From assembly GCF_025252405.1 (NCBI RefSeq), contig NZ_CP104307.1, forward strand, positions 1,674,001-1,738,000: DNA of 64,000 nt, written 5' to 3'. Position 1 is the first letter of the stretch; the number at the start of each line of letters is the position of its first letter. This document shows positions 33,021 to 41,607 of this stretch, piece by piece. The translations under genes and the position numbers were made by a program. The notes beneath the pieces were generated by a model. The model worked only from the letters and a program-made list of their open reading frames with translations. It was not told the DNA's origin and ran no database searches. Source of the stretch: Flavobacterium sp. TR2 (GTDB taxonomy: Bacteria; Bacteroidota; Bacteroidia; Flavobacteriales; Flavobacteriaceae).

Positions 33021-33700
33021 TATCTTCCAATTTGCCAGCTATATCCTTTCACGCTAGGAATATATGCTGAACGCCCCACTATAACTAAGTTATTGTAAAT
33101 TTTTTTATTGTATTTAATACCAATTGCATTTCCAGAAGTATACATTTTATTGGCCTTAAAGACAACTTTCATTTTACCGTCTTCCAATTCTGCATCAGAG
33201 ACTCTCTCAACAAGCCAAGTAGACTGCCATTTTACCGCCAATTCATTTTCGGCCGTTTTAGTTACACTTTTTACTAGTTTGATAGCTTCTTCGGGAATTT
33301 CAAAGTTTTCTGTCAATTGCTTTTGCGTCATGGTTTGGCCCATTTTGCATTTGTCTAATATTTTATGGACATTGACAAAACTTAATAGTTTGTCGTTAAC
33401 TTCCTGTTTTATGGAAGCTGGCGCTTTGTACGTATTGTTTTCCGTTTGCAAACTTAATGGCTTAATTTCTATTGGATTTTTTACTGAAAAAGGATTTTTC
33501 TCAGTTACAGTTTTTTTCGAACCGAACTCTTTTGGGGCAGCAATGCTTTTTAAAGAAATTTTAGAATTTACTTTTACATCAACCGGTTTTAGTTTGTTAA
33601 CAGATTGAATGGCTTTTTTAGGCTGTTTTTTTTCGTTATTGCCACAGCTTAAAAAGAAATAGGTAACAGAGAATAAAATAAGCAAGTGAATTTTTTTCAT
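33020..33700 (-). CDS. uncharacterised lipoprotein
   Basis: A 226-residue protein with a lipoprotein signal (MKKIHLLILFSVTYFFLSC, lipobox Cys at 19). A Lys/Pro/Val-rich linker follows to about residue 90, then a globular domain with MGQTMTQKQL and strand-rich C-terminus. I do not recognise the family. It lies between the queuosine-precursor transporter and tag in what looks like one operon. Confidence 0.75.
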   Translation of the reverse strand: MKKIHLLILFSVTYFFLSCGNNEKKQPKKAIQSVNKLKPVDVKVNSKISLKSIAAPKEFGSKKTVTEKNPFSVKNPIEIKPLSLQTENNTYKAPASIKQEVNDKLLSFVNVHKILDKCKMGQTMTQKQLTENFEIPEEAIKLVKSVTKTAENELAVKWQSTWLVERVSDAELEDGKMKVVFKANKMYTSGNAIGIKYNKKIYNNLVIVGRSAYIPSVKGYSWQIGR

Positions 33701-33730
33701 GACCTAAATATGTTTTTTATTCTTTATCCT

Positions 33731-34393
33731 TTATCCTTTATGAGCAGGATCTTCTTCCAAATATTTTTTAATCAGATGATGCCCCAAATAAATTGCAGGA
33801 GTTAATAAAATAGCTATTGCCAATTTAAAAGTATATCCTATTAATCCTGAAGATATAAAGGTGTCGAAATCAATTTTTCCAGGTAGCCAAAAAGCAATTC
33901 CTAAAACAATAAATGAATCAAATAATTGAGAAATAACAGTAGAACCAGTTGTTCTCAGCCATATTTTCTTTTCGCCGGTTCTGTTTTTAAAAAACCAAAA
34001 TATCCAAACATCAATAAGCTGCGATGCCATGAAAGCTATTAAACTTCCTATAATAATCCACATACTCTGTCCAAATACCGCCTGGAACTGCTCGTCATTT
34101 ACGGGACTAATTCCTTTTGCGGCAGGAATTGTAATTGCCATAAAAAGTATTAAAAAAGCATAAGCAATCAAGCACGCAGTTATGAACGAAAGCTTTTTCA
34201 CGCCTTTTTCGCCAAAATATTCATTAATCAAATCGGTAGTTAGAAATACAACGGGCCATGGTAAAATTCCGATACTCATGACAAAAGGCCCAATTTGAAT
34301 TAACTTTCCTCCAATTAACTCAGCAACAACAGCATTGGTTATAAATATTCCTGCTAAAATTACAAAAACAATTTCTTTTCTGGTTCTAAACAT
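33731..34393 (-). CDS. yhhQ: queuosine precursor transporter (YhhQ/VUT family)
   Basis: A 220-residue membrane protein with about six helices. LIGGKLIQIGPF, PWPVVFLTTDLINEYFGEKG and SQLIDVWIFWFFKNRTG are hallmarks of the VUT family that imports queuine precursors (preQ0/preQ1). No queuosine biosynthesis gene is beside it. It appears to be first in the operon with the lipoprotein and tag. Confidence 0.93.
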   Translation of the reverse strand: MFRTRKEIVFVILAGIFITNAVVAELIGGKLIQIGPFVMSIGILPWPVVFLTTDLINEYFGEKGVKKLSFITACLIAYAFLILFMAITIPAAKGISPVNDEQFQAVFGQSMWIIIGSLIAFMASQLIDVWIFWFFKNRTGEKKIWLRTTGSTVISQLFDSFIVLGIAFWLPGKIDFDTFISSGLIGYTFKLAIAILLTPAIYLGHHLIKKYLEEDPAHKG

Positions 34394-34555
34394 CTGATTT
34401 TTGATATTGATATTTCAAAAATAAACTATTTCTTTTAAATCTTAGAAACTATAATTCGTTAGCGTATGAAGTTTGCTTTCGATTGGTTAATTTTGAGAAT
34501 CTGTTGCATTTTTTGCCAGTCAAATTTATGTGCAGAATTAATTAATGCATTTGTT

Positions 34556-36619
34556 ATGAAAACACCGATAGAATTAGATAATCCATTATTAAAAGACTGG
34601 TTTGGGCCTTATGGGGGCGTTCCAGATTTTACAGCCTACAAAGTTTCAGATTTTAAGCCTGCAATAGAATTTGCGATTAAGGAAAAATTAGAAGAAATTG
34701 ATGCAATTGCCAATAATCCGGAAAAGCCAAATTTTGAAAATACAATTGAGGCTTTGGAGCTTTCTGGTGAAAAGCTGGATCGAATTCATGCTGTTTATGG
34801 CATATACAGATCCAATCTCAGCACTCCAGAATTTAATGCGGTAGATACCGAAATGTCTCCAAAATTAGCAGAGATTAATGACAAGCTGTATCAAAATGAG
34901 AAATTGTTTTCTAGAATTGAAACCCTGTACAAATCAGATGAAAAAAAGAATTTAACCAAAGAACAGCAGCGTGTGCTTTGGCTTTATTATACAGATTTTG
35001 TTAGAGAAGGAGCGGAGTTAAACGATCAGGATAAAGAGAAAGTAGCTATGATCAATCAGCAATTGGCAACACTTTTTACAGCTTTCAGCCAAAAACTGCT
35101 GGCAGAAGAAAATAATCAATATATAGAATTAAAAGCAGAAGATGATTTTGAGGGTTTGCCTGAAGAATTTAAGAATGCTGCAATTGCCGAAGCAAGAGAA
35201 AGAAATTTGAATATTTTGGGCTGCATTGGAAATACAAGATCTTCAATCGAGCCTTTTTTGACTTTCTCCGAGAAAAGAAATTTAAGAGAAAAAGCTTTTG
35301 ATATTTTTGTAAAACGAGGCGATAATCAGAACGAAAATGATACGAATGAAATACTTGTGTCTATTTTAAAATTAAGAGCTGAAAAAGCAAAAATTTTGGG
35401 CTTTGCGAATTTTGCTGAGTGGAGCTTGTCGAACAAAATGGCAAAAGATCCGCAGAAAACGCTGGACTTGATGCATTCTGTATGGAAACCTGCTGTGGAA
35501 AAAGTAAAAAATGATGTTTCGGCTATGCAGGAGATGGCAATTAAAGAAGGGGCAGATTTTAAAATTCAGCCTTGGGATTACCGCTATTATGCGGAAAAAG
35601 TGCGTAAAGCAAAATACGATTTAGATCAGAACGAAATTAAGCAGTATCTGCAGCTTGAAAATTTGCGTGAAGGAATGTTTTGGACTGCAGGCGAATTGTT
35701 TGATTTAGGTTTTAAGCAATTATTCGATGTTCCGGTTTATCATCCAGATGTTCGAGTTTGGGAAGTGAATAATAAAAATACAGGAGAAGCAATTGGTCTT
35801 TGGTATTTTGATCCTTACGCTCGCACGGGAAAACGTTCGGGGGCTTGGATGAATTCGCATAGAGACCAGCAGAAAATAAAAGGTAATGTGCTTCCTATCG
35901 TGTCAAACAATTGCAATTTTATAAAAGGAAATAGTGACGAGCCTGTTTTGATTTCGTGGGATGATGCTACGACTTTGTTTCATGAATTTGGACACGCACT
36001 TCATGGTTTATGCTCTAATGTTACATACCCGAGTCTTTCTGGCACTTCGGTTGCAAGAGATTATGTCGAGTTTCCGTCTCAGCTGTTAGAACACTGGCTG
36101 GCAACTCCTGAGGTTTTAAATAAGTTTGCTCTTCATTATAAAACCAACGAACCTTTGTCTCAATCATTAGTTGAAAGAATAGGGAAGGCAGCCAATTTTA
36201 ATGAAGGTTTTGCAACTGTAGAAACGATTTCGAGTTCTTTTGTGGATATGAAATTGCATCTAACTACAGAAACAGTAAATCCTCACGAATTTGAAAGCAG
36301 AATTTTGGAAGAAATCAATATGCCATCTGAAATTGTAATGAGACACAGAATTCCGCAATTTGCACATATATTTTCAAGTGACGGGTATGCGGCAGGATAT
36401 TACAGTTATTTGTGGGCAGATGTTATCAATGCAGATGCTTATGAAGCTTTTTTAGAAGCTGGAGGACCTTTTGATAAGAGTGTCTCTGAACGTCTGTATA
36501 AAACAGTTTTAAGTGTTGGAAATACGATTGATAACGAAGAAATGTACGAGAATTTCAGAGGGCACGCTCCGAAATCGGATGCGTTAATGCGAGCAAGAAA
36601 TTTTCCAGTTGAAAGTTAA
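34556..36619 (+). CDS. M3-family zinc metallopeptidase (Dcp/oligopeptidase A type)
   Basis: A 687-residue peptidase from ATG 34556 (MKTPIELDNPLL). The zinc motif HEFGH lies in TLFHEFGHALHGL, followed by the downstream Glu in NFNEGFATVE. Dcp and PrlC cleave dipeptides or short peptides. An ATG at 34466 would add 30 residues that look like neither a signal peptide nor the family's N-terminus, and a GAAGTTTG -7-like box lies within that stretch. The product is thus likely cytoplasmic. Confidence 0.93.
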   Translation: MKTPIELDNPLLKDWFGPYGGVPDFTAYKVSDFKPAIEFAIKEKLEEIDAIANNPEKPNFENTIEALELSGEKLDRIHAVYGIYRSNLSTPEFNAVDTEMSPKLAEINDKLYQNEKLFSRIETLYKSDEKKNLTKEQQRVLWLYYTDFVREGAELNDQDKEKVAMINQQLATLFTAFSQKLLAEENNQYIELKAEDDFEGLPEEFKNAAIAEARERNLNILGCIGNTRSSIEPFLTFSEKRNLREKAFDIFVKRGDNQNENDTNEILVSILKLRAEKAKILGFANFAEWSLSNKMAKDPQKTLDLMHSVWKPAVEKVKNDVSAMQEMAIKEGADFKIQPWDYRYYAEKVRKAKYDLDQNEIKQYLQLENLREGMFWTAGELFDLGFKQLFDVPVYHPDVRVWEVNNKNTGEAIGLWYFDPYARTGKRSGAWMNSHRDQQKIKGNVLPIVSNNCNFIKGNSDEPVLISWDDATTLFHEFGHALHGLCSNVTYPSLSGTSVARDYVEFPSQLLEHWLATPEVLNKFALHYKTNEPLSQSLVERIGKAANFNEGFATVETISSSFVDMKLHLTTETVNPHEFESRILEEINMPSEIVMRHRIPQFAHIFSSDGYAAGYYSYLWADVINADAYEAFLEAGGPFDKSVSERLYKTVLSVGNTIDNEEMYENFRGHAPKSDALMRARNFPVES

Positions 36620-36624
36620 AAATA

Positions 36625-36658
36625 AAAAAGCCCGAATAAATAAATATTCGGGCTTTTT
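36625..36658. terminator. bidirectional terminator between the M3 peptidase and tsf
   Basis: AAAAAGCCCGAAT pairs with ATTCGGGCTTTTT; A/T runs flank both sides. It ends both the peptidase gene and the ribosomal-protein/tsf unit. Confidence 0.92.
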
Positions 36659-36676
36659 AATATTGAAAATAATATA

Positions 36677-37639
36677 TTAACCTAAAGTTACTCTTTTGAA
36701 ACCAGTGATTTCAACATTGAATCCTTTTACGTAATCACCAACTTTTTTACTGTCATCTTTGATGAAGTTTTGATCTAAAAGAGCTTTTTCTTGATCTAAA
36801 GTAGTGTTGTCAGAGATAAAACGTTGAACTTTTCCTGGAAGGATTTTGTCCCAGATTTGCTCTGGTTTTCCTTCAGCTTTTAATTCAGCTTTAGCATCTT
36901 CTTCAGCTTGTTTGATAACTTCAGGAGTTAATTGAGAGAAAGAGATGTATTTAGGAACATTTTTTAAAGTTTTTCCTAAACGTTTTGCTTCTTCGTTGTC
37001 TTTTTCGATTACAGCAATACGAGCAGCAAGTTCAGATTCAACGAAAGCAGGATCAAAATCTTTGTAAGATAATGTGTCAGCTCCCATAGAAGCAACTTGC
37101 ATAGAGATATCTTTTGTTAAAGTCTCAGCATTAGCTACTGGAGCAGAAATTGCAGTTAAAGCAGCGATTTTGTTAACGTGAACATAAGATCCAACGTAAG
37201 CGCCTTCTAAAATTTCGAAACCACCGATTTCGATTTTTTCACCGATAACACCAGTTTGCTCGATTAATTTCTCAGCAACAGTGATTCCGTTGAAATCAGA
37301 AGCTAATAATTCTTCTTTAGAAGAGAAGTTGATTGCTCTTTCTACTAAATCTTTAGCTAAAGCAACGAAAGCTTCATTTTTACCTACGAAGTCAGTTTCG
37401 CAGTTTAAAGTGATGATAGCTCCTTTAGTGTTGTCAGCATTGATAAAAGAAACAGCAGCTCCTTCAGCAGACTCACGGTCAGAACGGTTAGCAGCAACTT
37501 TTTGTCCTTTTTCTCTAAGAATTTGTATAGCTTTATCGAAATCTCCTTCAGCTTCAACTAAAGCTTTTTTACAGTCCATCATTCCGGCACCTGTAGATTG
37601 TCTTAATTTATTTACGTCTGCAGCAGTAATTGTTGCCAT
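36677..37639 (-). CDS. tsf: translation elongation factor Ts
   Basis: A 320-residue nucleotide-exchange factor for EF-Tu. The N-terminal UBA-like TAADVNKLRQSTGAGMMDCKKAL, the core ETDFVGKN near residue 80-87 and QVASMGADTLSY are standard. Length is slightly above E. coli Ts, as in other Bacteroidota. It is the last gene of the rplM-rpsI-rpsB-tsf series, 143 bases after rpsB. Confidence 0.98.
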   Translation of the reverse strand: MATITAADVNKLRQSTGAGMMDCKKALVEAEGDFDKAIQILREKGQKVAANRSDRESAEGAAVSFINADNTKGAIITLNCETDFVGKNEAFVALAKDLVERAINFSSKEELLASDFNGITVAEKLIEQTGVIGEKIEIGGFEILEGAYVGSYVHVNKIAALTAISAPVANAETLTKDISMQVASMGADTLSYKDFDPAFVESELAARIAVIEKDNEEAKRLGKTLKNVPKYISFSQLTPEVIKQAEEDAKAELKAEGKPEQIWDKILPGKVQRFISDNTTLDQEKALLDQNFIKDDSKKVGDYVKGFNVEITGFKRVTLG

Positions 37640-37671
37640 AATATTTTAAGTTTTAATATGTTTTTAAAAGT

Positions 37672-37775
37672 AAAAAATTCCAGCTTTTAAATCCCAAACT
37701 CCAATTTTAATAAATTATCAACATAACGTTTTTAATTTTGTCTTGGATTTTGGAATTTAAAATTTGGAATTTAAA
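37672..37775. repeat. GGAATTT-type repeat between rpsB and tsf
   Basis: AAATTCCAGCTTTTAAATCCCAAAC on one side and TTGGATTTTGGAATTTAAAATTTGG on the other (landmarks only) are inverted relatives of the blocks at 16903 and 23578. Confidence 0.6.
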
Positions 37776-37782
37776 TTTTGAT

Positions 37783-38550
37783 TTATTCTTCAGTTTCAGT
37801 TGCAGGAGCTTCAGCTTCAACAGCAGGAGCTTCTTCAGCAGCTTCAACTTCTTTCTCAGCACCTCTGTCAGAAAGACCTTCGATTACTGCAGTAGTTACT
37901 AAAGATAAAATTTTGTCAATTGATTTAGAAGCGTCATCATTTGCAGGAATCACGTAATCAACCTCTCTTGGGTCAGAATTCGTATCAACCATTGCGAAAA
38001 CTGGAATGTTTAATTTTTGAGCTTCTTTTATTGCGATGTGTTCAGCTTTGATATCTACTACGAACAATGCTGCAGGTAGTCTAGACATATCAGCAATTGA
38101 ACCTAAGTTTTTCTCTAATTTAGCACGTAGACGATCAACTTGTAAACGCTCTTTTTTAGATAAAGTGTTGAAAGTACCATCTTTCTTCATTTTATCGATA
38201 GAAGACATTTTTTTAACTGCCTTTCTGATAGTTACGAAGTTAGTCAACATTCCACCTGGCCATCTTTCAGTGATGTAAGGCATATTTGCAGCTTTTGCTT
38301 TATCAGCAACGATGTCTTTTGCTTGTTTTTTGGTAGCTACGAATAAGATTTTTCTACCTGATGCAGCGATTTTTTTCAAAGCTTCGTTAGCTTCTTCAAT
38401 TTTAGCTGCAGTTTTATATAGATTGATAATGTGAATACCATTACGCTCCATATAAATGTAAGGAGCCATGTTTGGATCCCATTTTCTAGTCATGTGTCCG
38501 AAGTGAACACCTGCTTCTAGTAATTCTTTTACTTCTATTTTGTTTGCCAT
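37783..38550 (-). CDS. rpsB: ribosomal protein S2
   Basis: A 255-residue S2 with the family's GVHFGHMTRKWDPNMAPYIY near the N-terminus, ERWPGGMLTNF and PANDDASKSI. A short acidic Glu/Ala/Pro tail (about 230-255) is an extension common in Bacteroidota. It is followed by tsf, as in most bacteria, and preceded by a 229-bp gap. Confidence 0.98.
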   Translation of the reverse strand: MANKIEVKELLEAGVHFGHMTRKWDPNMAPYIYMERNGIHIINLYKTAAKIEEANEALKKIAASGRKILFVATKKQAKDIVADKAKAANMPYITERWPGGMLTNFVTIRKAVKKMSSIDKMKKDGTFNTLSKKERLQVDRLRAKLEKNLGSIADMSRLPAALFVVDIKAEHIAIKEAQKLNIPVFAMVDTNSDPREVDYVIPANDDASKSIDKILSLVTTAVIEGLSDRGAEKEVEAAEEAPAVEAEAPATETEE

Positions 38551-38779
38551 TTTTGTACTAGTTTACGTTCTGTTGATTAGCAATGTGTTTTGAACTTTGG
38601 CTTTAGGCAATATGCTTTATGCTTTAAGCTTTATGACTTTAAGACTTTCGACTTTCAGACTCAACCCATTTAGATGCTAAACTATATCCTACCTCGATAG
38701 GAGAGCAACAATAACTGTGTTTTTTAATTTCAATAAATAATTGATAATGTCTTGTCCCATCTGAACAAGACAGGTAATA
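38551..38779 (-). other. rpsB leader region with hairpins and CTTT-rich repeats
   Basis: In transcript sense the gap contains a stem TGTCTTGT...ACAAGACA just after the rpsI stop, then TCCTATCGAGGTAGGA, and then short AAAGTC/AAAGCATAAAGC-type repeats before the rpsB ATG. No strong terminator is visible. This could be an S2-responsive leader or simply a repeat block; the sequence alone does not decide. Confidence 0.4.
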
Positions 38780-39166
38780 TTAACGTTTAGAGAATTGGAA
38801 TCTCTTACGAGCTTTCTTCTGACCGAATTTCTTACGTTCAACCATTCTTGGGTCTCTTGTTAATAAACCTTCTGGTTTAAGAATAGCTCTGTTTTCAGCG
38901 TTAACTTCACACATTACGCGTGCTAATGCCATTCTTACAGCTTCTGCCTGACCAGTTGTACCACCTCCGTAAACGTTTACTTTTACGTCAAAGTTACTAG
39001 CGTTTTCTGTCATAGAAAGCGGTTGTAAAACTTTGTATTGTAAAGTTGCAGTTGGAAAGTAAGTTGCGAATTCTTTTTTGTTTACAGTGATGTTTCCAGT
39101 TCCTTCAGAAACGTATACACGTGCAACAGCGGTTTTTCTTCTGCCGATTTTGTGAATAACTCCCAT
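38780..39166 (-). CDS. rpsI: ribosomal protein S9
   Basis: A 128-residue S9. IGRRKTAVARVY at the N-terminus, VYGGGTTGQAEAVRMALARVM in the centre and the basic C-terminus ending FSKR, which reaches the P-site tRNA, are standard. Its start overlaps the rplM stop by one base. Confidence 0.98.
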   Translation of the reverse strand: MGVIHKIGRRKTAVARVYVSEGTGNITVNKKEFATYFPTATLQYKVLQPLSMTENASNFDVKVNVYGGGTTGQAEAVRMALARVMCEVNAENRAILKPEGLLTRDPRMVERKKFGQKKARKRFQFSKR

Positions 39167-39621
39167 TACTTAAGATCATTTAGGTTAACAGTTCTAGGTT
39201 TTTGAGCTCCGTGTTTGTGCTCAGATCCTACAACAACATTTAGATTTCTAAAAAGTTCAGCACCTAATTTGTTCTTAGGTAACATACCTTTTACAGCTTT
39301 TTCTACTAATGCAGCTGGATTTTTAGCTTGCAATACTTTAGCAGTTAAAGTTCTTTGTCCTCCTGGGTAACCTGTATGACGCATGTAAATTTTGTCATTC
39401 ATTTTTGTACCTGTAAGGTTAATTTTTTCCGAGTTGATAACAATTACGTTATCTCCACAGTCAACGTGCGGTGTGTAACTTGGCTTGTACTTCCCTCTTA
39501 AGATCATAGCAACCTTAGAAGCAAGACGTCCTAAGTTATGACCTTCAGCGTCAACAACAATCCACTCTTTAGTTACAGTGGCTTTGCTAGCTGAAACTGT
39601 TTTGTAGCTTAATGCGTCCAT
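39166..39621 (-). CDS. rplM: ribosomal protein L13
   Basis: A 151-residue L13 with VDAEGHNLGRLAS, YTPHVDCGDNVIVINS and HTGYPGG. It is the first gene of rplM-rpsI. Its promoter and a 5'-terminal hairpin lie at 39645-39695. Confidence 0.98.
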   Translation of the reverse strand: MDALSYKTVSASKATVTKEWIVVDAEGHNLGRLASKVAMILRGKYKPSYTPHVDCGDNVIVINSEKINLTGTKMNDKIYMRHTGYPGGQRTLTAKVLQAKNPAALVEKAVKGMLPKNKLGAELFRNLNVVVGSEHKHGAQKPRTVNLNDLK

Positions 39622-39644
39622 AATATTATTTTAATTAAACATTC

Positions 39645-39695
39645 CATCCCCAATAAAGGGGATGCAAAAGTACAATTAATTATTTTAAAACCAAA
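39645..39695 (-). promoter_or_regulatory. rplM promoter and 5' hairpin
   Basis: On the minus strand TTTG (39692-39695), 19 bases, TACTTTTG (39665-39672). Directly after the -7 box comes CATCCCC-TTTATT-GGGGATG (39645-39664), a perfect 7-bp stem at the expected 5' end of the message. It could stabilise the mRNA or bind L13. Confidence 0.65.
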
Positions 39696-39763
39696 TACCT
39701 GAAAGAATATTTTATCTCCTGAAAATCAGGGGCTCAGTTTTTTAATTAATTAGCGAATAAAAA

Positions 39764-39793
39764 AACCGTCTCCACAATAAAGTGAAGACGGTT
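39764..39793 (-). terminator. terminator after the ferritin-like pair
   Basis: Stem AACCGTCT...AGACGGTT with a 14-base loop, followed on the minus strand by TTTTTTT. It ends the ferritin-like gene pair. Confidence 0.88.
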
Positions 39794-39815
39794 AAATATT
39801 TAGAAAGAAAAATGA

Positions 39816-40628
39816 TTATACAATAAATATATTGGCAATATCAACGACTTGTTGTGTTGTAAGTGGCTCATCATAAGCTTCTGAGCCTGCTGCGGCACCA
39901 AAAGCGGCTGCCGTATTAAATCCTGCCTGCATAGTTACGCCTTCGCCATCATAAACGGCTTGCGTTGCAGAAGGCATTCCTGCACCTCTGTCAGCATTAG
40001 AAATCCATCCTTTCAAGCCTCTTAATCTTCTAACTTCAGAGGCGTGGCGTGCTTCGACTGAATGAATCTGCAGAGCTGCGGTCAATAAATCTGGTGTGGT
40101 TATCAAATTTGCAGCCTGTCCTTTGTATGCTCTAACTCCTGTATCTTCAAAGGCTTGTGCCAAAGTTAAAAAAGTTGGATAATCATGAAAAGGGTCAAAT
40201 GTTCCGCCAACCGTAAAGTCAAAAGTTGGTTTTGGAACAAAGTTAGGGCTTGCAGTACCACCCAAACCAGCGATTAAAAATTTGACGTGATCAGATTCAT
40301 GATCTGCAATCTGCTGAAATACTTTTAGATCTCTTCCTCCATTTTCCAAAGCGGGAATGACACCTGAGTCTAATGCCATCGAATAGAATTCATTCTCAAG
40401 ATATTCTAAGGTCAAAGCAAACTGCAATGCTCCGATCGGAGTTGCTGGCGTTGCCGTAATATCTTTAGCGAAAGCTTTATTGGCAAGAGCCGACAATCCG
40501 AAAGGAATGGATGCCATAGCTAAATTTTTTCCAATATTTCCAAAGTGCGAAAAACTATCTCTGCGGGAACCTGTACTGTTCATTAAATTGTCGTCAGTAA
40601 AGGATTCTATAAATTTTAAAATGTTCAT
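39816..40628 (-). CDS. ferritin-like domain protein, exported
   Basis: A 270-residue protein with an N-terminal SRRDSF segment and hydrophobic stretch (SIPFGLSALANKAFA) that reads as a Tat-type signal, then a helical ferritin-like (Ferritin_2) domain. ALTLEYLENEFYSMAL and IADHESDHVKFL (E and H ligands of a di-iron type site) and SVEARHASEVRRLRG are visible. It follows its paralogue after 25 bases. Relatives are annotated as ferritin-like proteins of unknown role. Confidence 0.85.
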   Translation of the reverse strand: MNILKFIESFTDDNLMNSTGSRRDSFSHFGNIGKNLAMASIPFGLSALANKAFAKDITATPATPIGALQFALTLEYLENEFYSMALDSGVIPALENGGRDLKVFQQIADHESDHVKFLIAGLGGTASPNFVPKPTFDFTVGGTFDPFHDYPTFLTLAQAFEDTGVRAYKGQAANLITTPDLLTAALQIHSVEARHASEVRRLRGLKGWISNADRGAGMPSATQAVYDGEGVTMQAGFNTAAAFGAAAGSEAYDEPLTTQQVVDIANIFIV

Positions 40629-40653
40629 AATTTCTAAGTTTTAGCGGTTAAGA

Positions 40654-41400
40654 TTAAGGCAAGTATTTGGCTGTAAATTTTGTAGTAATAAAATTAGCAG
40701 CGATAGGAAGGATTTTAGACGGATCTTTAGCGTCATCTAGTCCTGTTGACATATTTACAATATCGTCTCCGGCAAAATCTTTAGAATTCGGATTGATCAA
40801 GCTTCTTATTGCAGATGCGTGTCTGGCTTCAACAGAAACGATTTTTCCTGCTAATAATAAGTAATCTGCAGTCTTAATTAATCTTCCAGCTCCATTATAA
40901 GCAGCAACTCCTGTATCTTCAAGGGCTTTTGCGGTGGCTAAAACTTCGCTGCGGCTATTAAAGTTTAAAGAGCCATAATTAAAGGCTAGAGTAGGAAGCA
41001 ATTGTGAGCTAGGATCTGGCAGAGCACCAGTCAAAGCGGCTTTGAAAAAATCTCTGTGAACAACTTCATGATGATACAAATCGGTGAGGACTTGTCGTTC
41101 AGTGTCATTAAATACAGCATTAAAGTTTGAGGAATTTACAACCTTGGTGTAAAAATCTGCTTCTAGCTGCTCTAGAGCATAGGCGTATGTTAGAACGCCA
41201 AAGTCGCCAGAGCCTAAGTCAAAAACGCCATTTCTGACTCCCGGCAAGGAAGTGTCTTCCATATTATTGTCATTGTCATTGTCGCTGCAGCCAGCCAGAA
41301 CCAAACCTGTGGTTACTAATGTTAATCCGCTGAGCTTAAGAAAGCTCCTTCTGCTATTCAGTGAAGGATCAACTTCGTGAATTTTAACTTCGTTTTTCAT
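40654..41400 (-). CDS. ferritin-like domain lipoprotein with Tat signal
   Basis: A 248-residue paralogue of the next gene, starting at ATG 41398-41400 (MKNEVKIHEVD). SRRSFLK is a clear twin-arginine motif, followed by a hydrophobic core and the lipobox LAGC, then an Asn/Asp-rich linker. The ferritin-like domain has LEQLEADFYTKVV, LYHHEVVHRDFF and SVEARHASAIRSL. It is likely folded with metal before export and then lipid-anchored. The two genes form an operon. Confidence 0.85.
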   Translation of the reverse strand: MKNEVKIHEVDPSLNSRRSFLKLSGLTLVTTGLVLAGCSDNDNDNNMEDTSLPGVRNGVFDLGSGDFGVLTYAYALEQLEADFYTKVVNSSNFNAVFNDTERQVLTDLYHHEVVHRDFFKAALTGALPDPSSQLLPTLAFNYGSLNFNSRSEVLATAKALEDTGVAAYNGAGRLIKTADYLLLAGKIVSVEARHASAIRSLINPNSKDFAGDDIVNMSTGLDDAKDPSKILPIAANFITTKFTAKYLP

Positions 41401-41550
41401 AATCAAGTTTTTTATTAGGTTAACAACATTGGTTTTAGTTATTAGGTATTTAAGTATTAACAAAATTTTAGGAGATGCGGTTTCAGAAAAATCTGCTTTT
41501 ATGGTTTTTTTTCGAATAGATAGTATAATTTGAAAGACAAATGGTTGTTT

Positions 41551-41583
41551 TTTGTTTTATTTTCGGTAATTCTACTATATTTG
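41551..41583 (+). promoter_or_regulatory. promoter of the LacI-type regulator
   Basis: TTTG (41551-41554), 21 bases, TATATTTG (41576-41583), 25 bases before the ATG. Full match to the Bacteroidota consensus. Confidence 0.6.
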
Positions 41584-41607
41584 TATTAATTACATAAACT
41601 TTTATAG

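Noticed and set aside
34466..34555. Upstream ATG adding 30 residues to the M3 peptidase
   Set aside because: The segment contains a -7-like box and codes for a Cys-rich stretch that is neither a signal peptide nor like the family's N-terminus.
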